Made by a program: the position numbers and the translations under genes
The notes under the pieces: generated by a model
The model's database searches: none
Seen by the model: only the letters and a program-made list of their open reading frames with translations
What the model was told of the DNA's origin: nothing
Origin: a virus
Direction: 5' to 3' (one strand)
IMG/VR virus record: IMGVR_UViG_3300036859_000405
Coordinates: 1-48,670 of that record
DNA: 48,670 nucleotides
In this document: positions 32,370-38,362 of the stretch, in pieces
Layout: each line of letters opens with the position of its first letter
Numbering within the stretch: the stretch's first letter is position 1

Positions 32370-33070
32370 GCGCTCCACCGCTCGCGGAACTGTTGGCTGA
32401 CGCCCGTCGTCATTGTCTGGACTTGATCGGCCCAGTCGCGAATCTCGCGAAATTGCTCCGGCGTTTTATCCCAGCTCATTTGCCGACTCTTCCCCGGTAA
32501 ACAGAAATGCGCTTCGATGATCCGTGCGCCTCGACTGATCATGTGTTTGCAGACAGTCGTCCCGATGGTGTGATCGCTCCAGCCATCCAATAAGGACGCA
32601 GCATACACGGCTTCAATCGGCGTGGGATAGAGCGGAATCGCCGCCAGATGCTTGTCCATCTGCCCCGCCCAAGGCCCCACCTGCCGACCCCACGCCCATG
32701 ATTTATAGAAGCGCACCGACATCATATCGTTCGGGAGAACCCACACGGATTGACTGCTCGCCACTTTGATGCAGCTTTGGTTAAGCCGCAGCAGCATCAA
32801 TAACGCGTCCACATCAAACGGCGTCGAGAGAAATTGCACCCGCTGCCGCTGACACGCCTTGATGATCCGCTCATGCGCCGCTTCATCTAAATGCGCCTGC
32901 TTCAACCACGCGGCCTGCGGATCGCGCGGATTCAATCTGGCGAGGGTATAGCTTTGGATCTTCACGGTGTGCGCCCCATTGTCGGCGGCGGCTTTCACCA
33001 TGTCACAGGCCAGATCCACATCGCCCCCATGACTGGTCGCCAGTTCGGCAATCAGTTCAACGCTCATCAT
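32366..33070 (-). CDS. neuB: N-acetylneuraminate synthase-like, TIM barrel only (NeuB-like)
   Basis: A 234-residue enzyme of the sialic/legionaminic/pseudaminic acid synthase family, which condenses a mannosamine with phosphoenolpyruvate. Family signatures: IAELATSHGGD at 7-17, VKIQ near 36-39, FLSTPFD near 77-83, IKVASSQ near 99-105, GWSDHT near 162-167 and IIEAHF near 184-189; the last two carry the metal-binding histidines. The usual STGm loop in the middle is poorly kept. The protein stops after the TIM barrel and lacks the C-terminal SAF (antifreeze-like) domain, about 100 residues, that caps the active site of the partner subunit in ordinary NeuB. Confidence 0.85.
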   Translation of the reverse strand: MMSVELIAELATSHGGDVDLACDMVKAAADNGAHTVKIQSYTLARLNPRDPQAAWLKQAHLDEAAHERIIKACQRQRVQFLSTPFDVDALLMLLRLNQSCIKVASSQSVWVLPNDMMSVRFYKSWAWGRQVGPWAGQMDKHLAAIPLYPTPIEAVYAASLLDGWSDHTIGTTVCKHMISRGARIIEAHFCLPGKSRQMSWDKTPEQFREIRDWADQVQTMTTGVSQQFRERWSA

Positions 33071-33351
33071 GGCGTCCCGCCGTGATCTGCGAAGCCGCTC
33101 TCTGGATTAGGTAACGGTAACCAGTGCGTCGGGCGCTCACTCTCACTAGTCACAACCCCGACACCAATCAAATGCCAACAATCGCCGACGACGAACGCAC
33201 CGATGACGCGCCCGTACGCTGGCGATACCAGCAGCATGTAAGTCCCATCCTTCGGCGCGGTTTCAATCGGTTGCCATTGGAGTTGTTGGCGCAGGGTCGC
33301 CACGGTCTCAGTGAGGGCTACAATTTCAGCAAGGCGCTCATCATCAGTCAT
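33067..33351 (-). CDS. DUF551-like phage protein
   Basis: A 94-residue protein with the DUF551 pattern: WQPIETAPKDGTYMLLVSPA near 26-45 and THWLPLPN near 76-83. DUF551 is common in phages and its role is unknown. It begins with a short coiled-coil extension (ALTETVATLRQQLQ) nearly identical to part of the 192-residue protein at 33611, and ends with the same F-DHGGT motif, so the two genes have exchanged ends. Stop and start overlap neuB (ATGATG). Confidence 0.75.
   Translation of the reverse strand: MTDDERLAEIVALTETVATLRQQLQWQPIETAPKDGTYMLLVSPAYGRVIGAFVVGDCWHLIGVGVVTSESERPTHWLPLPNPESGFADHGGTP
33289..33319. repeat. 31-bp direct repeat, copy 1
   Basis: Identical to 33797-33827. Both copies encode ALTETVATLR on the minus strand, in two different genes (DUF551-like protein and the 192-residue coiled-coil protein). 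Confidence 0.85.
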
Positions 33352-33429
33352 TTACGACCTCCACGGCGGCGTATTCTTCACCCGCACCAACGCCCGCTTG
33401 CCTTGAATACTCACCCGCCCCACTTCAAT
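33352..33429 (-). pseudogene. Truncated copy of the helix-turn-helix gene
   Basis: The last 25 codons of a helix-turn-helix protein, closely matching the end of the gene at 30241 (IEVGRVSIQGKRALVRVKNT against the IELGRVRIAGKRALVRVKNT of the other). The DNA-binding half is missing: the frame runs back into the unrelated 60-residue gene without a start. The stop TAA is followed directly by the ATG of the DUF551-like gene. Confidence 0.8.
33361..33402. repeat. 42-bp direct repeat, copy 2
   Basis: Identical to 30259-30300. It lies in the truncated helix-turn-helix copy on the far side of the neu cassette. Recombination between the two copies would delete or swap the whole cassette. Confidence 0.9.
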
Positions 33430-33607
33430 TGTCCATCTGTGAAGCAGCTTCTTTCAGTTCTTTCAGATTGCTGACTTCAAATCTCATTGCTCCCCCCCCA
33501 TGACTCATGGCGAGTTCCGTTTCGAGGCGGCGATACAGCCCATAGAGTTCGGCTTCAATCGCGTCGATGCGCTGGATAATCTTTTGATGATGCTCGTCCG
33601 GAAACAT
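33425..33607 (-). CDS. Small coiled-coil protein
   Basis: A 60-residue, charged, helix-forming protein (HHQKIIQRIDAIEAELYGLY and SNLKELKEAASQMDN). No membrane segment or domain is recognised. Its 3' end runs into the truncated helix-turn-helix copy, perhaps the junction of an insertion. Start ATG 33607, three bases from the next gene's stop. Confidence 0.5.
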   Translation of the reverse strand: MFPDEHHQKIIQRIDAIEAELYGLYRRLETELAMSHGGGAMRFEVSNLKELKEAASQMDN

Positions 33608-33610
33608 AAC

Positions 33611-34189
33611 CTAATCTCCCTTCGTCCCGCCGTGATCCACGAAGCCGCGCAAGGCTCGCTCACACGTATTCTTTAGAGTGAATGCTGTTGATCGTTGCAT
33701 CGTGGCGGAATAGCCGACTGATTGGCCACCCTTGGTGGACGCCTCAGTAAGCGCGATATTCTTTTCCGCAAGTTCCTGAATCTGCTGCAAGGCCCCGCGC
33801 AGGGTCGCCACGGTCTCAGTGAGGGCTTTGAGTCGTGCGACTTCGTGTTCGGCTGCTTCCCACGCCAGATGATGTCCCACCGCTTCAGCTTTCCAGTGAT
33901 CCAGCTCGGCGGTCCGCGCGGTGAGGAGGGCTTCGGCTTCAAGACAACTTCGTGTCGCTGGAATCGTTTCAATAATCGTTTCAAGTTCACTCGCGCGGTT
34001 CGTATAGTGCATCCACTCCGCAATGCGGGCGCGTTTTTCTGCAGTAATTGGCCCGTGTTCCAATGGCCGAACACGTCTCGCTCGTTCGCGCCATTCGGTA
34101 ATTAATCGTTTCAGGCTTTGTTCTAAGATGGGGGGAGGGGGGACGGCGGATCCGCCCCCCTCGACGACTTTTTTCTCAAAGTTGCTCAT
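33611..34189 (-). CDS. Coiled-coil phage protein
   Basis: A 192-residue protein, largely helical. An N-terminal polar part with a PPPP run (SNFEKKVVEGGGSAVPPPPI) precedes long helices from about 35 to 150 (LLTARTAELDHWKAEAVGHH) and the ALTETVATLRGALQ segment shared with the DUF551-like gene. ATG 34189 was chosen because the upstream part of the frame is antisense-like and lies over another gene. It ends in RGFVDHGGTKGD. Function is unknown. Confidence 0.6.
   Translation of the reverse strand: MSNFEKKVVEGGGSAVPPPPILEQSLKRLITEWRERARRVRPLEHGPITAEKRARIAEWMHYTNRASELETIIETIPATRSCLEAEALLTARTAELDHWKAEAVGHHLAWEAAEHEVARLKALTETVATLRGALQQIQELAEKNIALTEASTKGGQSVGYSATMQRSTAFTLKNTCERALRGFVDHGGTKGD
33797..33827. 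repeat. 31-bp direct repeat, copy 2
   Basis: Second copy of the ALTETVATLR coding repeat, within the gene at 33611-34189. The two genes also share a C-terminal F-DHGGT motif, so the flanks of the cassette look like products of repeated small duplications. Confidence 0.85.
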
Positions 34190-34454
34190 CTCTATGGCCG
34201 TTCTCGTGGCAGTTACCGCTACACGTTTTGAACCAGCCGTGTCCGCCGCATAAATCGCAGGTTTCGTTCTCTTCCGGATCAAGGCAGCAGCAGGTATCTT
34301 CTCCGCAGTCGTGGCCGTACACGCCATCGCCGCCGCATTGCTCGCAGACATCCTGAAACAGTTCGCAGCAGCCGCACTCTTCGCACAGCTCCTTGTCGTT
34401 CGCCTTCAGAAAGGCTCGCAAGCCTTCGCGATTCGGAAACAGCTTCTCACTCAT
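34176..34454 (-). CDS. Cysteine-rich zinc-finger protein (DnaJ-type)
   Basis: A 92-residue protein with 14 Cys, in two or three C-x2-C-G-x-G-type units: CEQCGGDGVYGHDC near 37-50 and CDLCGGHGWFKTC near 66-78. This is the zinc-binding module of DnaJ central domains. Such stand-alone modules occur in phages with unknown roles. It is preceded by the repeated GCAGGAGAGGACCGG ribosome-site element at 34460-34474. Confidence 0.7.
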   Translation of the reverse strand: MSEKLFPNREGLRAFLKANDKELCEECGCCELFQDVCEQCGGDGVYGHDCGEDTCCCLDPEENETCDLCGGHGWFKTCSGNCHENGHRDEQL

Positions 34455-34459
34455 CCTCG

Positions 34460-34474
34460 CCGGTCCTCTCCTGC
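34460..34474 (-). repeat. 15-bp leader element, copy 1
   Basis: The minus-strand sequence GCAGGAGAGGACCGG ends six bases before the ATG of the Cys-rich gene and carries its ribosome site (AGGAGAGGA). It also occurs at 34667-34681 and 36334-36348. It lies within a 13-codon open frame (34447-34488) that overlaps both neighbours. Confidence 0.65.
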
Positions 34475-34478
34475 CATT

Positions 34479-34658
34479 TTATGTCCATCGCGTTAACTCC
34501 CAGCCGAGTTGTCCCCATGACCACGACGCCAGCCAACACCCGAAGGGGCCTCGCTCCACGAACGGAATCAAGCGCCGGTTGCTGTAGTTGCCCCGGCGGA
34601 AGCGGAGCGTCTTCTTGCCCATCGTGAGTCGCCAGACTACGCGTTTCGTGCCGTACAT
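34479..34658 (-). CDS. Small basic protein
   Basis: A 59-residue basic protein (TMGKKTLRFRRGNYSNRRLI) with a Trp/Gly-rich C-terminus (GCWLASWSWGQLGWE). ATG 34658 was chosen because the repeated leader element with its AGGAGAGGA site stands nine bases ahead. It overlaps the end of the 41-residue gene at 34637. No family is recognised. Confidence 0.5.
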   Translation of the reverse strand: MYGTKRVVWRLTMGKKTLRFRRGNYSNRRLIPFVERGPFGCWLASWSWGQLGWELTRWT

Positions 34659-34762
34659 CCTATTAGCCGGTCCTCTCCTGCACCCCTGCGTAGTTGTTCG
34701 CAAAGCCGATCGGGGATCACCGGCTGACCCTTGTCCCCATTTGCCGTTTGGTGATCAGTCAT
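34637..34762 (-). CDS. Small protein coupled to DUF3307-like gene
   Basis: A 41-residue polar protein (MTDHQTANGDKGQPVIPDRL start). Its ATG overlaps the stop of the DUF3307-like gene (ATGA), which supports translation. It overlaps the next gene by 22 bases and includes the second leader element. No domain is recognised. Confidence 0.5.
   Translation of the reverse strand: MTDHQTANGDKGQPVIPDRLCEQLRRGAGEDRLIGCTARNA
34667..34681 (-). repeat. 15-bp leader element, copy 2
   Basis: Identical to 34460-34474. It precedes the ATG at 34658 by eight bases and supplies its ribosome site. Confidence 0.65.
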
Positions 34763-35202
34763 CGCATCAACTCAAGCGTCCCAGCCAAGAGCACAAAGTG
34801 CAACAGTTGATCTGCGCCAATAGCGACAAAGAACCAATGCCGTTTGCCGTCAATCGGTGTCCACGGATTCACCAATGTGCGCCCATGTTTCGGCATCGTG
34901 TAGGACGCCTGCTCCCAAATCCCGACTTCTCGCTGGAAGAACCAGAGTCGCGCGTTGATCTGACTCGTCACGCCATCTTGCGCCATGTGGAGCGCGATAG
35001 TCAGCACGAGGAATGTCAGCGCCCGAATCTCACCACCCGCTGAGAACCAGTGCGGAGTCATCAACGCAAAGGGAATGATGTAGCAGCCCACGTGCAATAT
35101 CAGCGCATCAAACCGCTTAGACTTATTCGTGGCCATCCAGTCGGATTGCAACACAAAGTCCCCGATGAAATGCGCAATCAATAACGAGATTGGAATACTC
35201 AT
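34759..35202 (-). CDS. DUF3307-like membrane protein
   Basis: A 147-residue membrane protein resembling DUF3307 (PF11750): it begins with ISLLIAHFIGDFVLQSDWMA, the family signature, and has hydrophobic segments near 4-20, 36-50, 60-75 and 125-142. DUF3307 proteins are found in bacteria and phages and have no known activity. The C-terminus overlaps the next start (ATGA). Why a phage keeps a multi-pass membrane protein in its early region is unknown; superinfection exclusion is one possibility. Confidence 0.75.
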   Translation of the reverse strand: MSIPISLLIAHFIGDFVLQSDWMATNKSKRFDALILHVGCYIIPFALMTPHWFSAGGEIRALTFLVLTIALHMAQDGVTSQINARLWFFQREVGIWEQASYTMPKHGRTLVNPWTPIDGKRHWFFVAIGADQLLHFVLLAGTLELMR

Positions 35203-35241
35203 CCGCTCCTCGGCGGGCCGCGCCCACGCCGCCCCTCCTAC

Positions 35242-35577
35242 TTATGTTTGTAGCGCTTCTTTCAACAGACCTGCCACTTGATGCGCCGTCTGCGGCGTGC
35301 AGCGCAGCACAATCCAGCCTAACAGTTGCGCATGATTGTATTTTTCCATGTCGTTCACGTAGCCGCGCCCGCGCACATGCCGGCCATTACTCCAGACGCC
35401 GCCTTCCACCTCGAGCGAGACGCCCGTCCGTGCGCGTTTCGTTTTCCCTGGCCACGCCACATCGAAGCGCCATTTCCGCGTCGGGCAAAAGCGATATTCA
35501 TACACCGGCTCCGGCCAGCCATAGGTTTGACACAAGAGCGGAATCAGCGTGAGCGGTGGCACATCAGACCCCTTCAT
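35242..35577 (-). CDS. PD-(D/E)XK-type nuclease-like protein
   Basis: A 111-residue protein. The sequence RKWRFDVAWP near 31-40, then LEVEGGVWSNGRHVRGRGYV near 53-72 and DMEKYNHAQLLGWIVLRCT near 74-92, is a known phage family with a restriction-endonuclease-like core; Asp36 and Glu54/Glu56 are the likely metal ligands. ATG 35577 was chosen because the upstream extension overlaps the next gene. It may resolve branched DNA or cut DNA during recombination. It is close to two DNA methyltransferases. Confidence 0.65.
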   Translation of the reverse strand: MKGSDVPPLTLIPLLCQTYGWPEPVYEYRFCPTRKWRFDVAWPGKTKRARTGVSLEVEGGVWSNGRHVRGRGYVNDMEKYNHAQLLGWIVLRCTPQTAHQVAGLLKEALQT

Positions 35578-35764
35578 ACCGCTCCCGTTGCCGCCACATG
35601 CGCTGCGCGATCCGATTCGCTCGTCGGCACCGTTCACAGCTACAGCCATACGCATAGCCTGAGGTCGTCCCATGCCAGAGACGCCCTTTCGGGGAGGTGG
35701 GTGGCAGAATCTTGGTCCGCGTGCGAGATCGCGCGTTATACGCCAAGAGGGCGGCGGTGCTCAT
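35564..35764 (-). CDS. Small basic Cys-containing protein
   Basis: A 66-residue protein with GYAYGCSCERCRRANRIAQR near 36-55, a short C-x-C-x2-C motif followed by a basic helix. The same pattern occurs in small phage proteins of unknown role. The start overlaps the cytosine methyltransferase stop (ATGA). Its first nine codons recur almost exactly at 37624-37649, upstream of the other methyltransferase. Confidence 0.6.
   Translation of the reverse strand: MSTAALLAYNARSRTRTKILPPTSPKGRLWHGTTSGYAYGCSCERCRRANRIAQRMWRQRERYEGV
35738..35763. repeat. 26-bp direct repeat, copy 1
   Basis: Matches 37624-37649 with a single mismatch. It encodes the STAALLAY start of the 66-residue protein. Confidence 0.85.
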
Positions 35765-36327
35765 GGATTCGCCTCAAAGAAAGCTCGTGCGAAGGCTGCT
35801 GAAGTTTGCGCTCGTTGCCGACGCTGTGACCCGGACAGCATCGACGTGCGATCGCGGGACCGCTTCGGCCGATGCTCGGGATATGCCGGCCGCACATACC
35901 GATAACTCGGGCGGCGAAAGTCGCCCCAGAGCCAGATCCGTTTCGTCCAGGGATCGCCAAAGTCGCAGGGATCACACGCGAACACCGGCTTGCCGAGATA
36001 GGTCTGCAGCTTCCCGATTGGATTCTCCAGCGCCCACCACAGGGGTTTTGTCGCCACCACGATCCGCAAGCACGCGTCCACGATCGATAAAGCCTCTCGC
36101 ATCTCTTCAGGCGTCCGCTTCCACCTGGCGCCCACCCGTGCAAACATCGTACAGGGCGGCGCCGCCAGAATCCCATGCACCGCCGAGGGCGGGACATAGA
36201 GCCGCACATCTTCCCGAACGGCATCGGGCAGTTCGCAATTCGGATCCACGACCACAACGCGGTAGCCGGCCGCGCGATACGGCTGTGACCAAGCGCCAGT
36301 CCCGCCGCATAAATCCAGAATCAACAC
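35761..36327 (-). CDS. C5-cytosine DNA methyltransferase-like protein
   Basis: A 188-residue protein. Motif I is DLCGGTGAW at 5-13, motif IV is APPCT with the catalytic Cys59, and motif VI is ENPIGK at 101-106 (ENP where classical enzymes have ENV). FGDPWTKRIWLWG near 123-135 is close to motif VIII. It is shorter than bacterial C5 methyltransferases and has no obvious target-recognition domain; compact phage relatives of this type are known. Start is GTG 36327 with the third leader element upstream. It may protect phage DNA from restriction. Confidence 0.8.
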   Translation of the reverse strand: MLILDLCGGTGAWSQPYRAAGYRVVVVDPNCELPDAVREDVRLYVPPSAVHGILAAPPCTMFARVGARWKRTPEEMREALSIVDACLRIVVATKPLWWALENPIGKLQTYLGKPVFACDPCDFGDPWTKRIWLWGDFRRPSYRYVRPAYPEHRPKRSRDRTSMLSGSQRRQRAQTSAAFARAFFEANP

Positions 36328-36333
36328 TTACTC

Positions 36334-36348
36334 CCGGTCCTCTCCTGC
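36334..36348 (-). repeat. 15-bp leader element, copy 3
   Basis: Identical to the elements at 34460 and 34667. It precedes the GTG start of the cytosine methyltransferase and carries AGGAGAGGA; a second GGAG lies closer to the start. Confidence 0.65.
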
Positions 36349-36371
36349 GGGGCCGCCGCCCCCTCGCCGAC

Positions 36372-36647
36372 TTATTGCACAATGCCAAACAGCGCTAAGG
36401 CGTCCGCGGTGTTTCTGACAATACAGACGGGCCAGCCATCGCGCCGCGTCTCCACTTGCGCCGGCGTCAACGTGCCCTTGTCCGCCTTCACCTCGAGCAG
36501 GCGCACGCCTTTGCTGGGATGAAAACACACCAGATCGACAAAGCCTTTCTCGGACACTTTCTGCACGCGGACGCCCATGCGTTTCAGCGCGTCCACGATC
36601 GGCGCTTCGTTCGCATCCCGCTTTCTAACTTGACCAACGCGCCTCAT
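36372..36647 (-). CDS. VRR-NUC-like nuclease (PD-(D/E)XK)
   Basis: A 91-residue protein. VDLVCFHPSKGVRLLEVKAD near 37-56 holds the metal-binding Asp and the E-x-K pair of the PD-(D/E)XK/VRR-NUC core, with LTPAQVETRRDGWPVCIVRN after it. ATG 36647 overlaps the methyltransferase stop (ATGA), so the longer upstream frame is a shadow. Stand-alone VRR-NUC proteins in phages act on branched DNA. The direct coupling to a DNA methyltransferase recalls a restriction-modification pair, but similar nucleases without a partner are common. Confidence 0.75.
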   Translation of the reverse strand: MRRVGQVRKRDANEAPIVDALKRMGVRVQKVSEKGFVDLVCFHPSKGVRLLEVKADKGTLTPAQVETRRDGWPVCIVRNTADALALFGIVQ

Positions 36648-37618
36648 GCGCTGATTTCCTGTGCAAATAATGGGGCCACATTCCCGATCCGCTTCCGCGC
36701 CAGCTCGACGTACGACGGGTTGAGTTCGATGCCGATAAAGTTCCGCTGCAAGCGAATCGCTACGGCGCCCGTTGTGCCAGAGCCGCAGAACGGATCGAGA
36801 ATCAAATCGCCTTCCTGACTGCCAGCGAGAATGCACGGTTCGACAAGGGCTTCGGGGAACGTCGCGAAGTGGGCCTCTGCATAGGGCTGCGTGGGGATCG
36901 TCCACACGCTGCGCTTATTCCGACCGCCTTCTAGTAGATGCGCGCTCGCTCCGGCTTGGTGATTCGTGATGCCAGCATCACCACGTACGTCGCTGAGTTT
37001 ATCGTTCAAGGGTCGAGTCATACCCTTAGCGGCTTCACACCTCACACGTTCCTCTACATAGTCCGAGAACGGTTCCTTAATGGCATCGGCGTTGTAGTAG
37101 TACTTCGCTGATTTCGCCAACAGGAACAGGTACTCATGCGCTTTCGTCGGCCGATCCGTCACAGATTCCGGCATGGGATTGGGCTTGCTCCAGATGATGT
37201 CGCAGCGGAGATACCAGCCCGCATCCTGCAAGGCGAGCGCAACTCGAGCCGGCACCATACACAAGTCTTTCGATTTCAACTCCGTATCCCGCCGGCGGCG
37301 TCCTATTTCAGCCCCGTGCAAGGCTGAGACGTGTTTGCCTCCGGTGGTACCACCCCATTTGTCATCAGACGCGTATGAATCGCCCAAATTCAACCACACC
37401 ACACCATCCGCGCGCAGCACGTCACGCATCACAGAAAAGACGTTCACCACGGCTCCGATATAGTCAGCCAAACGATCCTCGCAACCTATCTGCCCCTCCA
37501 CCCCGTAATCCCGCAACCCGAAATATGGCGGACTCGTCACCACACATTGCACGGACGCATCCGGCAGCTCCCGAAGCTTCTCCCGCACATCCCCGACTAA
37601 GATTTGCCAGGTGCTCAT
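36644..37618 (-). CDS. DNA N6-adenine/N4-cytosine methyltransferase
   Basis: A 324-residue enzyme of the N6_N4_Mtase family (PF01555), beta class: the catalytic motif IV TSPPYFG at 28-34 precedes motif I DPFCGSGTTGAV at 275-286. TSPPY may mean N4-cytosine or N6-adenine specificity. The start ATG 37618 was chosen by motif position; the upstream frame is a shadow. No restriction partner is certain, though a VRR-NUC-like nuclease follows directly. It may protect phage DNA or regulate genes. Confidence 0.9.
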   Translation of the reverse strand: MSTWQILVGDVREKLRELPDASVQCVVTSPPYFGLRDYGVEGQIGCEDRLADYIGAVVNVFSVMRDVLRADGVVWLNLGDSYASDDKWGGTTGGKHVSALHGAEIGRRRRDTELKSKDLCMVPARVALALQDAGWYLRCDIIWSKPNPMPESVTDRPTKAHEYLFLLAKSAKYYYNADAIKEPFSDYVEERVRCEAAKGMTRPLNDKLSDVRGDAGITNHQAGASAHLLEGGRNKRSVWTIPTQPYAEAHFATFPEALVEPCILAGSQEGDLILDPFCGSGTTGAVAIRLQRNFIGIELNPSYVELARKRIGNVAPLFAQEISA

Positions 37619-37650
37619 GCGTGATACGCCAAGAGGGCAGCGGTGCTCAC
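37615..37650 (-). CDS. Possible 11-residue leader peptide
   Basis: An 11-codon open frame (GTG start, STAALLAYHA). Its start overlaps the stop of the 77-residue gene (GTGA) and its stop overlaps the ATG of the methyltransferase (ATGA). It derives from the start of the 66-residue gene at 35564 (26-base repeat, one mismatch). It would link translation of the two genes. Confidence 0.4.
   Translation of the reverse strand: MSTAALLAYHA
37624..37649. repeat. 26-bp direct repeat, copy 2
   Basis: One mismatch from 35738-35763. It forms most of the short leader frame before the N6/N4 methyltransferase. Confidence 0.85.
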
Positions 37651-37880
37651 TTCTCCCACCCACACCGACACACCAAGGCTCGGGACCAGTAGTGACACGC
37701 GGCACACTTGGTATGTTTCCGATAATGCCGATTTTCGAGATTCTTGATCGGGGGCAACGTACCGATCCGTTTGGTGGGGATCGGCTCACTCACCAACAGA
37801 TCCCGATCTTGCTGTTGATGACAACCATCCCAGGACACCGTAAAGGCTGAGAGGTCTTGCACTTGTCGCAGCAGATCCAT
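37647..37880 (-). CDS. Small zinc-binding phage protein
   Basis: A 77-residue protein with CAAC near 60-63 and CRC near 72-74 in the C-terminal third, flanked by a basic stretch (NLENRHYRKHTKC). ATG 37880 overlaps the stop of the loader-like gene (TGATG). It may be a small zinc ribbon protein of the replication region; no family is recognised. Confidence 0.5.
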   Translation of the reverse strand: MDLLRQVQDLSAFTVSWDGCHQQQDRDLLVSEPIPTKRIGTLPPIKNLENRHYRKHTKCAACHYWSRALVCRCGWEK

Positions 37881-38362
37881 CACGCCTCTCCCTTCCCGAG
37901 TTTGCTACTCTGCGTTTGCCGTTGATAGGTATGGTTGTTCGGCCGACAGGGACAGACTGCGTAATAGTCGTGGGTATAGCGTTCGCCGTTTTTCTCGCAC
38001 CAGATCCGGCCGCAGCGCGAGGTGGCCGTGCAGTGGTATTCCTTCCAGCCCGAATCGTGACAACTGACGCATTCTTCCTGCCACACCCGGCCGTGACTCA
38101 GGCTTTCGCGGAGTCGTCGTTGAATCGCGGCATCCGCCGCACTCGCCCATTCCGCCGTGGTGGGGAAAAAGCGTCGGCCTTTCTCGATCGCCAGTTCCGT
38201 TGCCCCTTGCTCAAGCGCCCATTCCGGCAGATGGGAGAGGGCCGTGTAGTAGCTCTGGAGATCGGCCGCATCAACATCCGCCACACGGAGCCGCTTCGCC
38301 AGCACGTTGAAACACTGGGAAAAGGCTTTCTTGTCGATCGCCGAGACGAGGGCCGTGGTCAC
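37880..38362 (-). CDS. Probable helicase-loader-like replication protein
   Basis: A 160-residue protein. Residues 1-90 are helical, with LQSYYTALSHLPEWALEQGA and RRFFPTTAEWASAADAAI, the pattern of phage helicase-loader-type proteins that follow a replication initiator. Residues 98-140 hold a Cys/His cluster (ECVSCHDSGWKEYHC, then CPC), probably zinc-binding. Start is GTG 38362, overlapping the initiator stop (GTGA). No helicase is encoded here, so the host helicase would be loaded. The function is inferred from position and pattern. Confidence 0.5.
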   Translation of the reverse strand: MTTALVSAIDKKAFSQCFNVLAKRLRVADVDAADLQSYYTALSHLPEWALEQGATELAIEKGRRFFPTTAEWASAADAAIQRRLRESLSHGRVWQEECVSCHDSGWKEYHCTATSRCGRIWCEKNGERYTHDYYAVCPCRPNNHTYQRQTQSSKLGKGEA

